Positions 1-8,287 of a DNA stretch of 64,000 nt are shown in pieces. Below the pieces are notes generated by a model, which saw only the letters and a list, made by a program, of their open reading frames with translations, had not been told where the DNA came from and did no database searches. Source of the DNA: CAZNSX01 sp964575845 (lineage in GTDB: Bacteria; UBA8248; CAZNSX01); NCBI GenBank assembly GCA_964575845.1, contig CAZNSX010000007.1, positions 124,001 through 188,000 on the forward strand, in the 5' to 3' direction. The translations under genes and the position numbers were made by a program. How positions within the stretch are numbered: position 1 is the stretch's first letter; each line of letters opens with the position of its first letter.

Positions 1-1
1 G

Positions 2-847
2 CTTGAGGAGCTGGGAGCTCCCTTCGGTGCCTTCGTAACAAAATCCGCCGGCCCGAGGGAGCAGCTCGGCAACGAGAACCCCGTGGTCTATGACACGGGA
101 GCGGTGATGCTGAACTCCCTTGCGCTTCCCTGCCAGGCCCCGGAAGACCTGGCGGAGGAGCTTAAGATGAGCCGCCTCAGGACACCCCTCATCGTGTCTG
201 TCTTCGGCTCTTCAGCCGGGGAATATGCGGAGGTCACGGCCAAGCTCGAGGCTTACGCCTCCGGGATAGAGCTTAATCTGAGCTGTCCCAATTTCATCCC
301 CGGCGAGGAGAGCCTAATGCGCATCGTGGGCCAGGACCCGGAGCTCGTGTCCCTGGCCGTGGGAGCCGCACGGGGGGCCACGGATAAGCCCTTGATCGCC
401 AAGCTCACCCCAAATGCCGACTATCTCCCCGTGGCCCGCGCGGCGGAAGAGGCGGGGGCCGATTATCTCGCGTGCGCGAACACTCTGGGCCCCGGCCTCG
501 CGCTCGACATTTACTCCCGCCGCCCGGTCCTGGCCGGGCTCTATGGCGGGCTCTCGGGCCCGGCCGTCCGGCCCATCACCCTCAAGATGGTCTGGGAGGT
601 CTATAAGGCGGTAAAAATTCCCATCATCGCGTATGGCGGGATTGCGAAGTGGGAAGATGCCGTCGAGTATGCCCTTGCGGGCGCGAGCCTCTTCGGGCTC
701 GGGACCTGCTTCTCCTATAAGACGACAGAGGAGGTCGTCGCGCTCACCCATGAGATAGCCCGCGGGATAGAGGGCTACCTCGCGGGCCGCCCCCTCGAGA
801 AGATAGTGGGGTGTGCCTGCCAGCAGGCAGGGGGAGCCCATGGCTGA
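2..847 (+). CDS. pyrD: Dihydroorotate dehydrogenase, catalytic subunit (5' partial)
   Basis: This enzyme oxidises dihydroorotate to orotate in de novo pyrimidine synthesis, using FMN in a TIM barrel. The reading frame is open to the window edge, so the N-terminus is missing. Visible family signatures are the ELNLSCPNF strand with the class 1B active-site cysteine region, LIAKLTPN, the NTLGPGLALD segment, and the phosphate-binding GGLSGPAVRP and AYGGIAKWEDA motifs near the C-terminus. The gene directly downstream is a PyrK-type electron-transfer subunit that overlaps it by 8 bases, which supports the NAD-linked class 1B enzyme over a quinone-linked one. The substrate-loop region reads MLNSLALPCQAP and is less canonical than usual, but the assignment is secure at family level. 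Confidence 0.9.
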   Translation, partial: LEELGAPFGAFVTKSAGPREQLGNENPVVYDTGAVMLNSLALPCQAPEDLAEELKMSRLRTPLIVSVFGSSAGEYAEVTAKLEAYASGIELNLSCPNFIPGEESLMRIVGQDPELVSLAVGAARGATDKPLIAKLTPNADYLPVARAAEEAGADYLACANTLGPGLALDIYSRRPVLAGLYGGLSGPAVRPITLKMVWEVYKAVKIPIIAYGGIAKWEDAVEYALAGASLFGLGTCFSYKTTEEVVALTHEIARGIEGYLAGRPLEKIVGCACQQAGGAHG

Positions 848-1580
848 GGGCTACCTCCCCCGCCGCGTCGTGCAAAACCGTCGCGAGAGCCGCACCACCT
901 CAACCCTTTTCTTCGAGCCCCCCCTAGAGCCCGAGCCCGGCCAGTTCGTCATGGCCTGGCTTCCAGGCCTCGGGGAGAAGCCCTTCAGCCTCTCTTACAG
1001 GGACGCCATCACCGTGCGTGCGGTGGGCCCTGTGACAGAGGCCCTAACTGCCCTGAAGGCAGGAGACCGCCTCTGGCTGAGGGGTCCTTACGGGAAAGGA
1101 TTTCCACAAGGCGATGGCTATCTGCTCCTGGGAGGAGGCTGCGGGATTGCCGCGCTTAGGCTCCTGGCCGAGAGGACGCCTAACCCCACGGTCCTCCTGG
1201 GCGCAGAAACAAAGGAGGAACTTCTTTTCCTTGAGGAGTTTCAGTCCCTTGGCGAGGTGCGGGTCGCAACAGAGGACGGGAGCCTGGGCCACAAGGGGCT
1301 TGTGAGCGAGCTTCTGCCGGCGGAAGGGAAGCTCTTGGCCGTGTGCGGGCCAGAGGGGATGCTGGTTGCCGCCAGAGAGCGGCTGGAGCAGCCTCCCGAG
1401 AGGATCTTCTACTGCCTTGAGAGGTACATGAAGTGCGGCATGGGCCTCTGCGGCCACTGCACCTGCTCGGGCTGGAGGGTATGCATCGACGGCCCCGTCT
1501 TTGACGGAATGCGGGTCGCCTCCATGGGCGATCTCGGCCGCCGCCGGAGGGCCCGCAGCGGAAAGTGGGAGAGGTTTTGA
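840..1580 (+). CDS. pyrK: Dihydroorotate dehydrogenase B electron-transfer subunit (FAD/2Fe-2S)
   Basis: This subunit passes electrons from the PyrD FMN to NAD+ through FAD and a [2Fe-2S] cluster. The protein has about 246 residues with a ferredoxin-reductase-like FAD domain (GQFVMAWLPG, then KPFSLS), a glycine-rich LLLGGGCGIA nucleotide segment near residue 100, and a C-terminal cysteine cluster reading KCGMGLCGHC followed by a further Cys, as expected for PyrK. The ATG at 840 is chosen because it has a GGGGGA Shine-Dalgarno sequence and overlaps the pyrD stop, indicating translational coupling. The usual bacterial order is pyrK before pyrD; here it is reversed. Confidence 0.88.
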   Translation: MAEGYLPRRVVQNRRESRTTSTLFFEPPLEPEPGQFVMAWLPGLGEKPFSLSYRDAITVRAVGPVTEALTALKAGDRLWLRGPYGKGFPQGDGYLLLGGGCGIAALRLLAERTPNPTVLLGAETKEELLFLEEFQSLGEVRVATEDGSLGHKGLVSELLPAEGKLLAVCGPEGMLVAARERLEQPPERIFYCLERYMKCGMGLCGHCTCSGWRVCIDGPVFDGMRVASMGDLGRRRRARSGKWERF

Positions 1581-1590
1581 GGAAGGCCCT

Positions 1591-2664
1591 TCAGAGCTTG
1601 AACTCAAGGCCCACGCCTTCCGCCACCTGCCGCAGCTTCTCCACGACGAGGGAATTCAGCTTTATCCCCTCCTTTCGCGAGATGGCCTCGGCCTCAAACT
1701 CGGGCTCGCCCGCCACATAGACCCGCTCCCTCCCCGGCGCCTTGGCGGAGCGCTTCATCTCACTCAAGGCCTCATCAACCGCGTCCTTGAACTCCCACGC
1801 GGGCCTGAAGCCACCCACCCTTAGTGCTCCGAAGAAGTGGCCCACGCCCGCGCCGGGTGCCTTGGGGTCGAAGACGGAAGTGAGCTTGCGGCCGAAGCTC
1901 GCCCCGGAGAGCGGGCCCGAAAGTAGGTCAACCATGAGGGCGAGCCCGTAGCCCTTGTGGCCCCCGAGTTCCTTTGTCCAGCCGAGCGGAAGATGGAGCA
2001 CGCTCATGGGGATCATCCCACGGTGGTCAAGCTCTAACTTCTCCCCCGTCTCAAAGACCCAGCCCTCGGGGACCGGTTTTCCCTGGCGCAGGGCCACCTC
2101 TATCTTCCCGGAGGAGACGGCGCTTGTCGCCATGTCGAGCACAAAATGGGGCTCCCGGCCCGCGGGTATCGCAATGCTGAAGGGGTTAGTGCCCAGCATC
2201 CCCTCCCGGCCCCAGAGGGGGACGACCCTGGGACTCGCGTTACTCAGCGCAATTCCCACCATGTCATGCGGGAGGGCCATCATCGAGTAGTAGCCCGCGA
2301 TCCCGAAGTGGCAGCTATTCTTCACCGCCACAAATCCCGCGCCGAGCTCCTCCGCCTTCCTTATGCACTCCTTCATCGCCCTGACGCCCGCCAGCATGCC
2401 GAGGCCGTTCGCCGCGTCCAGAAGGGCCGTCGCAGGGGAGAAGGAGGTGAGCTCCATCATGGGGCGGGGGTTTATCTTCCCCTCCCACATTCTCCCGATG
2501 TAGTAGGGGAGGCGGGCGACGCCGTGGGAGCTTATCCCCCTCAAGTCCGCGGAGATGAGCACATCTGCGGAGGTGCCCGCATCGGCCTCCGGCACGCCCT
2601 GGCGCCTGAAGACCTCCTCGACGAAAGACCTCAGATTCTCTTCCTTTACGGTATGCTCTGACAT
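1591..2664 (-). CDS. Malate/L-lactate dehydrogenase family (Ldh2) NAD(P)-dependent oxidoreductase
   Basis: The 357-residue product belongs to the Ldh2 family, which includes malate, L-lactate, ureidoglycolate and sulfolactate dehydrogenases. Family signatures are SSHGVARLP near residue 45, NSCHFGIAGYY (the active-site His region), GTNPFSIAIP, and KGYGLALMVDLLSG. The start at 2664 (MSEHTVKEEN) is preferred over a longer upstream frame because AGGGAGG lies about 9 bases before it. It converges on pyrK. Substrate cannot be read from the sequence; the class is clear, the specific activity is not. Confidence 0.85.
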   Translation of the reverse strand: MSEHTVKEENLRSFVEEVFRRQGVPEADAGTSADVLISADLRGISSHGVARLPYYIGRMWEGKINPRPMMELTSFSPATALLDAANGLGMLAGVRAMKECIRKAEELGAGFVAVKNSCHFGIAGYYSMMALPHDMVGIALSNASPRVVPLWGREGMLGTNPFSIAIPAGREPHFVLDMATSAVSSGKIEVALRQGKPVPEGWVFETGEKLELDHRGMIPMSVLHLPLGWTKELGGHKGYGLALMVDLLSGPLSGASFGRKLTSVFDPKAPGAGVGHFFGALRVGGFRPAWEFKDAVDEALSEMKRSAKAPGRERVYVAGEPEFEAEAISRKEGIKLNSLVVEKLRQVAEGVGLEFKL

Positions 2665-2922
2665 TTCGATTGGCCTCCCTGAAAAAGAGCGCCCCCTCCG
2701 AATAATATAAAAGGGGGCCTTTGTCAACGGGAGCGCCTTCAGCCGGGCGGGGCACGGCCGCGCCCCCGATACCCGATTGGCGCGCAAGGGCGTTCCTGTT
2801 GAAAGCTACCCCCGGCGTTGCTATCATAGCTCAGACTTCAGGTTATTCTCCTCAGCCGCAGCCGCCCTTTGCCCCCTGGAGCGGCCGGCTCCCGGCCTCA
2901 AGGGGGCGGATGGAGGCTCAAG

Positions 2923-3162
2923 ATGAAGGTCGCATACATACTCGTCAGGGTCTCGCCCGGCCACATCGAGGAAGTGGCCTCGCACCTCACGTCCATAAAG
3001 CAGATAATGGAAGTCTATGCCATAAGCGGCGAGTACGACATCATCGCCAAGGCCCTCATGGAAAACTATGACGAGATAATCGACATAGTCCCCCACGGCG
3101 TCCAGCGCGTAAAGGGGGTTGAAAGGACGAATACCTTATTTACTTTTAGTGCGTTTATGTAG
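2923..3162 (+). CDS. Stand-alone Lrp/AsnC ligand-binding (RAM) domain protein
   Basis: The 79-residue protein matches the C-terminal ligand-binding domain of Lrp/AsnC regulators from end to end: YILVRVSPGHIEEV, then SGEYDIIAKA, then VKGVERTNTLFTF. It lacks the helix-turn-helix half. Such single-domain proteins form alpha/beta octamers or dimers and are thought to sense amino acids or modulate full-length Lrp proteins. The ATG at 2923 follows TGGAGG at a proper spacing. It is divergent from the Ldh2 gene and has no downstream partner. Confidence 0.85.
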   Translation: MKVAYILVRVSPGHIEEVASHLTSIKQIMEVYAISGEYDIIAKALMENYDEIIDIVPHGVQRVKGVERTNTLFTFSAFM

Positions 3163-3494
3163 AGGGGGGGGTTGGGGGAAGGAGGGTCAGGGGGGGCATT
3201 CGCGGGCCGCTGACTGCCAAACTTATGGCGGGAACGGCTGTTCGGGCTGCAGTCCCTAGGCCAGGGGCAAAGGATCACTGACCAGTAATTTTAGCCTCAT
3301 TATACTCCACAGAGAACAGCTCACTCACTCCACCACAGCTGCCGGGATGGCGGAGGAATTTCAGGACCGTGCGGGGGCAGGGTTGCTCTGACAGATGTAT
3401 TTCGGGGAGACATTTTTCTGTATTTCTAAAAAGACCCCTGCACGATAAGGCATGCAGATAATTCGGAGTTTTTACCTCTTGAGCTTCCAGGTCA
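3163..3494. other. Intergenic stretch without recognised gene
   Basis: About 330 bases lie between the RAM-domain gene and the end of the first HEPN-like gene. It begins with a G-rich tract (about 3164-3194) and becomes AT-richer towards 3430. I see no convincing coding frame, tRNA or terminator in it. Confidence 0.6.
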
Positions 3495-4130
3495 TCATTT
3501 GGGCCACGCCTCTTTGCAGCGGAAATTGTTACACACGCGCCTATTTTCGTGGATATGGAGGCCTAATTTAGCGACAACTGACGGAAAGAGTGCTTCCAAA
3601 ATTTCAGACGCAATCGCGATTGCTTTTGTCGCCTCCTCCTTGGAGACCAGGTCGGCTTGGTGAATAATCTTGTTACGTCGCTGCTGGAGCTCTTGCATCT
3701 CCTCCCAAAGAGGTTTCGAAGATCCGGAGCGCTTAAAGCTTTTAAGATCAACGCCGCCATATTCAGACAGAATCCGAAATAAGGGATCGTTAAATTTGCT
3801 CAAGCTGGTGTACCTGATTACCAGGTCAGCGATGATTCCTGCTATCGATTCGCTGTGAACGAGGCCATACACCACTGGCTTGAGCAACGTAACTTTGAGT
3901 CCCACTTCGACAGCGATAGCCGCAAATATGTGCGCAGCCGTAAAATGCTCGGGAAGGAGGCGGCGGGCTTCGGCTAGTGAGCGCAAGGGAGCCTCAGCAA
4001 CCAGCGGATTAGCCACATAGAATGACTGCAAACGTTCAGCGGTGAATTCTTCGATCGCCAGCACTCTATGCTCCTGATACAATTCAATTATCCACTCCTC
4101 ATAACGAGCCTCTTCCTCCGTCATGGACAT
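3495..4130 (-). CDS. HEPN-like protein of unknown function
   Basis: The 211-residue protein has no family I can name, but its C-terminal third contains QQRRNKIIHQADLVSKEEA followed by a long helix. This is the R-x4-H signature (RNKIIH) and helix pattern of HEPN domains, which are often RNases in toxin, abortive-infection and RNA-processing systems. The N-terminal two thirds are predicted helical and hydrophobic in places (IFAAIAVEVGLKVTLLKPVVYG). The ATG at 4130 is favoured over a TTG six bases upstream because GGAGG sits seven bases before it. It lies in a repeat-bearing accessory stretch with two other HEPN proteins. Function is inferred only from the motif. Confidence 0.6.
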   Translation of the reverse strand: MSMTEEEARYEEWIIELYQEHRVLAIEEFTAERLQSFYVANPLVAEAPLRSLAEARRLLPEHFTAAHIFAAIAVEVGLKVTLLKPVVYGLVHSESIAGIIADLVIRYTSLSKFNDPLFRILSEYGGVDLKSFKRSGSSKPLWEEMQELQQRRNKIIHQADLVSKEEATKAIAIASEILEALFPSVVAKLGLHIHENRRVCNNFRCKEAWPK

Positions 4131-4150
4131 ATACAACCCTCCACGAAATC

Positions 4151-4217
4151 CTAGCCGGGTAGGTCACGGCTGCGCCGTGACCCTTGCTAACGGTGAGGCG
4201 CAGCCTCACCCTACCCC
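4151..4217. repeat. Palindromic intergenic repeat, copy 1 (best preserved)
   Basis: Two perfect hairpins sit side by side. The first arms are 4162-4170 and 4174-4182 (GGTCACGGC, loop TGC), and the second arms are 4192-4199 and 4203-4210 (GGTGAGGC, loop GCA). An outer pair GGGTA (4157-4161) and TACCC (4212-4216) can close the unit into a three-way structure. The right end supplies the TAG stop of the gene at 4211-4483. Related copies occur near 4511-4628, 6038-6142, 7101-7160 and 8985-9012. Confidence 0.8.
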
Positions 4218-4483
4218 GCTTCCTCAATCTTTTCCCACTCCGCGCCCTCTCCATCAGGTCTGATGCAATGTCTCGCCCCGTTATCAAAAACAACTAGAGC
4301 ACAAAAATCAGGCGTAATCTCCTGGCCCTCATAAGGCTCATGAGGAATTATTTCGACTACTGTTCCTTTCACACCTTTCTCTAACCAAACCCCATTCGGC
4401 CAGGGCTCCTCCGATACTTTCAGGTCCCAACGCCATTTCCCGCCGATCCATTCCACTCTATCATCCTTCTTGAGAAAAGGCAT
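4211..4483 (-). CDS. Small hypothetical protein, ending inside a palindromic repeat
   Basis: The 90-residue product begins MPFLKKDDRVEW and is rich in beta-strand-type stretches (VKGTVVEIIP, ALVVFDNG). That pattern is reminiscent of small SH3/KOW-like barrels, but I do not recognise a family. The ATG at 4483 is chosen because AGGAGG lies seven bases upstream; a GTG two codons earlier is too close to that site. The stop codon TAG and the last codons fall within the palindromic repeat, so insertion of the repeat may have set the present C-terminus. It lies between two HEPN-like genes. Confidence 0.6.
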   Translation of the reverse strand: MPFLKKDDRVEWIGGKWRWDLKVSEEPWPNGVWLEKGVKGTVVEIIPHEPYEGQEITPDFCALVVFDNGARHCIRPDGEGAEWEKIEEAG

Positions 4484-4510
4484 CTTCACTCCTCCTTTAT
4501 CTATGTGTAT

Positions 4511-4628
4511 AAGCCGGCTAGGTCATAGCTGCGGCGCGCTCAGTATTTTCATACAATCCTGGGGTGAAACCTCAGCCTACCTGACTATCATTTCAAAATA
4601 ATGCTGAGCAGCTTCCTCAGCCATCCCA
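4511..4628. repeat. Palindromic intergenic repeat, degraded copy 2
   Basis: Decayed halves of the repeat are visible: AAGCCGGCTAGGTCA near 4511, CCTCAGCCTACCTG near 4570, and AATGCTGAGCAGCTTCCTCA near 4600. The last closely matches the right half of copy 3. The hairpins are imperfect, so this looks like an older or composite insertion. It fills most of the gap between the small hypothetical gene and the next HEPN-like gene. Confidence 0.55.
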
Positions 4629-4691
4629 CCCGTGCCATCTAAACCTCGAAATTCTCTGGAGCCAGAGTACCGAGAGCATATGTTTTAAACA

Positions 4692-6014
4692 TCATTGCGT
4701 GCGAAATTCCTCAAGGATATCTCTAAAGAATGTCCATTTCGTAATATCGGGGAGGTTTCTTAGCTCCGCATACGAATACCAGTTGTCATTGAGTTCCATC
4801 GCCGCAAGAGCCTTTTCAGCCTCTTCAAGATATATCTCAGAATTACCAGGGTCAACGATAGGTAATCGTAAAAGGAGAAGCTCGAGGCCTGCTATGTTTG
4901 GCATAATGTCATACACGACACTTCCAATATGCAGGGCTGAAGCAACCTGTTCTTTTTCTAATGGTTCATATCCTTGCAAATGGCTCATATCCATCCATCG
5001 CTGGACTATTTCAACCGGCTTCTCTGCAAGTGTTTCTTTGGCGGGCCATGAAACAAATGCTCCCGTTGGATATATCCCCCTTTGATGAAGACTACTCAAC
5101 ACCTCTATATTTCTTATTATATCTCCGTAAGAAATTCCTACCCGCTCAAAAGTAAGCCGCCAAAACTCCTTCCAGAAATCCAGACCCTCTTTAGCAAGTT
5201 CTTGATGTTGTCCTAAGAGCTCGAAACGGTCTTTCCCCGCTTTTCGCGCCGCAAGCCAAAACAGGCGCTTTCTCTCCTTATCGGGCATTTCCTGAATCTC
5301 ACTTTCGCTTAGACCGTTAGCCCAGTTATATTGTTCTGTGAGAACGCTTCTCTCCATGTCTTTGTAGATAAGCGAGCAGATTCTTTCCATGTTAAACCAA
5401 TAAATCCGCGGTATATCCTTCTTCCTTATTATCCCCAGGTCATCTTCCTCTGCAACTTCTAGTAGCTTTCTTTCTATTTCTTTCGCTTTACTTGAGGGGT
5501 CTCGGATAATGGCTTGGAAAATATAAAACATGATGTTTTGGTTAACGACTTGCATTCTTTTCCAATGCTCTTCATTGAGGTATCTCGCGTCAGTGGGAAA
5601 TCCTCGTGATTCAAGTAATTCTTTCTCGTAGGGCTTCCACCGGGCATGAACGATAACATTTCGGAGGTACTTAATTGCCAAGTAGTCATCGATGATTTCA
5701 TTACTCGCTTTGACCCCTGCTTGCTCAAATGCATCACGCAAGCTTTTAATCTTTTCGCCATTCTTGGCGCCCTCTTTAAAGTAAATTGTTAAAATATTCA
5801 AGCCATGCTGCTCTTTCCATTTTTCTTTCCATTCCTTAAGCGCACTTTCAATGCTGGCGATCATCATTACAGCAAATATACGGCAATAGGAGGCATTACA
5901 GAGGTCTCTAACTGCCGCCTTCAAGGGGTGCGTTAAAGCGGCTAATCTCCCGCTCTGAAGAAAAATAATATCATCGGTATAGATCTCAATAGCCTCAGCT
6001 CGTGGCATGACCAT
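4692..6014 (-). CDS. Large HEPN-motif protein of unknown function
   Basis: The 440-residue cytosolic-type protein carries YLRNVIVHARWKPYE around residues 120-135, an R-x4-H (RNVIVH) signature of HEPN domains, embedded in long helices. The remainder is helical and unrecognised, with no membrane segment or signal peptide. The ATG at 6014 is preferred over one seven codons upstream because GGAGGAG lies five to six bases before it. Base composition is lower in GC than the core genes. It is flanked by palindromic repeats and lies between a small hypothetical gene and the acetolactate decarboxylase. A defence or toxin role is inference from the HEPN motif and context. Confidence 0.6.
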   Translation of the reverse strand: MVMPRAEAIEIYTDDIIFLQSGRLAALTHPLKAAVRDLCNASYCRIFAVMMIASIESALKEWKEKWKEQHGLNILTIYFKEGAKNGEKIKSLRDAFEQAGVKASNEIIDDYLAIKYLRNVIVHARWKPYEKELLESRGFPTDARYLNEEHWKRMQVVNQNIMFYIFQAIIRDPSSKAKEIERKLLEVAEEDDLGIIRKKDIPRIYWFNMERICSLIYKDMERSVLTEQYNWANGLSESEIQEMPDKERKRLFWLAARKAGKDRFELLGQHQELAKEGLDFWKEFWRLTFERVGISYGDIIRNIEVLSSLHQRGIYPTGAFVSWPAKETLAEKPVEIVQRWMDMSHLQGYEPLEKEQVASALHIGSVVYDIMPNIAGLELLLLRLPIVDPGNSEIYLEEAEKALAAMELNDNWYSYAELRNLPDITKWTFFRDILEEFRTQ

Positions 6015-6037
6015 AATATCTCCTCCAACACTCATCA

Positions 6038-6142
6038 GCGTAGGTCACGGCTGCCCTATAGCTAAATATAGCCGAGTAGGTCACCGCTACGCCGTGACCT
6101 ACTTATCCCCCATAATGCTGAGCGGCGACCTCAGCCTACCCA
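6038..6142. repeat. Palindromic intergenic repeat, composite copy 3
   Basis: The unit starts GTAGGTCACGGCTGCC near 6040, restarts as GAGTAGGTCACCGCTACG near 6074, and pairs with CGTGACCTACT to form a ten-base-pair hairpin. The right half AATGCTGAGCGGCGACCTCA (6114-6133), continuing to CCTACCC, forms a second hairpin. It looks like one copy inserted into or recombined with another. Confidence 0.7.
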
Positions 6143-6287
6143 AGCACCTATTTAGCATAAAAGAAAAAGAGCTACAAGAATATTGAATTGTGCGAGAACC
6201 ACAGGCGAAATCAGTGACTTCCCTGGATTTTTGTTCACATGTCAAGAATTTATCAAGGGCGGGCTGGGCCTTGGCGAGGCGCTGCTC

Positions 6288-7067
6288 CTACTTCTCCACC
6301 TTCTCCAATTCCCTTTCCCGCTTCCCCGTCAGGTCGGCCGCGGCGAAGCCTGGAAGGTGGGGCAGGGCCATGCGGAAGTCGGCGATCTCATCCACCTCGA
6401 TCGTGCCCGATGCGGTCACGAGGTCGAGGACATGGCCGCCGCGGCTGCGGTCCTCTGAGAGGAAGTGGAAGTGGTAGCCGGGTATGTTGAGCCCTGCGAC
6501 GTAGGGAGGCGTGCGGAAGCCGATGAGCGTCCCCTTGACGCCCCTGTAATCGAACACCGCCTGCCCTTCGACCACTTTTGCCAGAGGTCGGTAGGGCCGG
6601 GTTTGGGCGGGGACACTGCGCACCTTCATCGAGCGGAAGAGGCCGTCGATGCGGAAGGCCTGGAAGTGGTTGGCGTTGGCGACGGCGCCCTCAAGGAGCG
6701 CCCGCAGGTCCTTGTAGGAGAGGCCGCCCGGCAGGGGAAGGGTCTTGTCCGCATCGAAGAAGGTGACCACGGCGAAGGGCGTGGCCATCCCGGGCGCCAC
6801 CGGGTAGGCCCGTCCGTCCGTCCTCACCTGGTAGAAGGTTCCCTCCAGCATGACGAGCTCGCCGTCCAGGCGGTTTAAGGTGCCGAGCCCCACATCCCCG
6901 TGCCGGGCGAGCTCGGCGAAGGTCATGTCCCCGTCGTAGAGACCGTGCAGGAGGGCGTTGATGGTGGAGTACTGGAAGAGGGTGTCGGGACGCTCCCCGG
7001 CCAGGGCCCCGAAGGCAAGGGCGAGGACGAGGAGGGCCCCCAGCAGGCATCTAAGAATCGGCTTCAT
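6288..7067 (-). CDS. Alpha-acetolactate decarboxylase, exported
   Basis: This enzyme converts 2-acetolactate to acetoin. The 259-residue protein has a clear signal peptide (LLGALLVLALAFGALAGE) and the family landmarks: LFQYSTINALLHGLYDG at the mature N-terminus, LEGTFYQVRTDGRAYPV, and the zinc-binding GYHFHFLSEDRSRGGHVLD with the His-x-His and distal His ligands. AGGAG lies seven bases before the ATG at 7067. No acetolactate synthase is nearby, and the export signal suggests a periplasmic role, so the physiological pathway is unclear. The neighbouring upstream gene is a periplasmic cytochrome, separated by a palindromic repeat. Confidence 0.88.
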   Translation of the reverse strand: MKPILRCLLGALLVLALAFGALAGERPDTLFQYSTINALLHGLYDGDMTFAELARHGDVGLGTLNRLDGELVMLEGTFYQVRTDGRAYPVAPGMATPFAVVTFFDADKTLPLPGGLSYKDLRALLEGAVANANHFQAFRIDGLFRSMKVRSVPAQTRPYRPLAKVVEGQAVFDYRGVKGTLIGFRTPPYVAGLNIPGYHFHFLSEDRSRGGHVLDLVTASGTIEVDEIADFRMALPHLPGFAAADLTGKRERELEKVEK

Positions 7068-7100
7068 CCGTGTTCTCCTGACGTCCGGCGGAAACTTGTA

Positions 7101-7160
7101 AAGCCGGGCATAGCTATGGCGTGACCTACATAGACGGTGAGGCGCAGCCTCACCCCACCC
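7101..7160. repeat. Palindromic intergenic repeat, copy 4
   Basis: AAGCCGGGCATAGC at 7101 is followed by GGCGTGACCTACATAGAC and the perfect hairpin GGTGAGGCGCAGCCTCACC at 7137-7155, then CCACCC. The right hairpin is identical to that of copy 1. The left hairpin is decayed. It lies between the cytochrome and acetolactate decarboxylase genes. Confidence 0.75.
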
Positions 7161-7191
7161 AACTGATTTTCCATGGAATTCTCATGAACAC

Positions 7192-8094
7192 CTACTTTCC
7201 CTTCATCTTTTCCCATTTCGCCCACCGGGCTTTGGCGGCCGCGGCGGGGAAGTGGACCAAATGGCACTTGAAACAGCTGTCCATCCCGAATCTCATCCAG
7301 ATCGCCCCGACCGTCTTAGGAGTAGCGGAAGGGTCATCCAGAGCCCGCCCGAGCTTGTCTAAAAGAACCCTCGCGTCCTCATCGACGAAGTACTTCCTCT
7401 CGGTCTCATGGCAGAAAGCGCAGACCCCCCTCAGCGCCTGGAACCTTGCTTTGAACCTCTGAAGCTGCTTTTGAGCGTTCTCCCTCTGGCCCTGCTCGAA
7501 GTCCAGCAATATTCCCACAATGCTTTCGTCGAGGTGCAGCATCAGTTGGAGATAGACGACCTCCTCATTCGTCACCGGGTCTTTCACCCTTATCGTGTCG
7601 AAATCACGCCAGTGGTACCTTTGTTGAACCGAGGGCATGGTGGCTACGTGACAGTCAAAACAAAGCCCGCCCAATTTCTCGTGCGCCGCCAACACTTCTC
7701 CCTGGGCGCCGCTCTTGAGCGCTCTCCCGAGCTCCTCCACCGGGCCCATCGGATAGTTCTTCTCCCATTCGGGCACTATTTTGGATATTTCCACATACTG
7801 GGCCTTGAACCTCTCGAAATCGGCCCTGGCATTCTTAGTGTCGCCCTCAAGCAGGTCGGCGACAATTCCCACAAAGGAAGAGTTCAACTCCAGCATTTTC
7901 ACGAGATAGACGGGCTGCTCAGCCTTGGGAGGATAGAGCTTGTCCAGAGAGCTCGGAGGCGGAGCGGAGAAGGCCGCCGGGTTCCAGCTCTCAAGTTTGA
8001 AGCCTTCCGTTTTGCGACCCTGGGCATTTGCGAACGGGAGCGCAACGGCCAGAACGGTCAGGATACATATTAACTGTAAAGCTATTTTTCGCAT
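7192..8094 (-). CDS. Periplasmic triheme c-type cytochrome with internal duplication
   Basis: The 300-residue protein has a signal peptide ending near FANAQ (residue 25) and three CxxCH heme-attachment motifs: CFDCH (145-149), CAFCH (225-229) and CFKCH (274-278). Two similar helical units, beginning VYLVKMLELNSSFVGIV (about 62) and VYLQLMLHLDESIVGIL (about 180), each precede a heme motif, which suggests an ancient tandem duplication of a four-helix, cytochrome c'-like module. It probably transfers electrons in the periplasm. No partner oxidoreductase is adjacent. AGGAGA lies nine bases before the ATG. The exact family is unknown to me. Confidence 0.8.
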   Translation of the reverse strand: MRKIALQLICILTVLAVALPFANAQGRKTEGFKLESWNPAAFSAPPPSSLDKLYPPKAEQPVYLVKMLELNSSFVGIVADLLEGDTKNARADFERFKAQYVEISKIVPEWEKNYPMGPVEELGRALKSGAQGEVLAAHEKLGGLCFDCHVATMPSVQQRYHWRDFDTIRVKDPVTNEEVVYLQLMLHLDESIVGILLDFEQGQRENAQKQLQRFKARFQALRGVCAFCHETERKYFVDEDARVLLDKLGRALDDPSATPKTVGAIWMRFGMDSCFKCHLVHFPAAAAKARWAKWEKMKGK

Positions 8095-8170
8095 AGTACC
8101 TACTCTCCTTTTGAGTTGGAAAAGCGTTTCAGCTGGTTTCTGCCAAGAGAAAAGCTTCGTCTCCCCTCCC

Positions 8171-8287
8171 CTATTCCGTCTTGAACCTGAAGGCGCCGTA
8201 TTTCTTCAGGATGCGCTGATAATCCCCCTGGTAGATGCGGTCATATTCTTTGAGCCAGCCGTGGGATTCTTCTCTCCAGTGAATGCT
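8171..8287 (-). pseudogene. Relic copy of the 3' end of a nitrilase-family gene
   Basis: Thirty-odd codons ending in a TAG at 8171 closely match the C-terminus of the intact nitrilase-superfamily gene at 9033-10076. Both read GWLKEYDRIYQGDY, then RILKKYG and FRFKTE. The match continues about ten bases past the stop. Several amino acid and silent differences show it is not a recent copy. The relic is in the same frame as hepT, separated from it only by the hepT TAG stop. It probably marks a lost tandem paralogue or a gene-end duplication made when the HepT-MntA module arrived. Confidence 0.75.
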
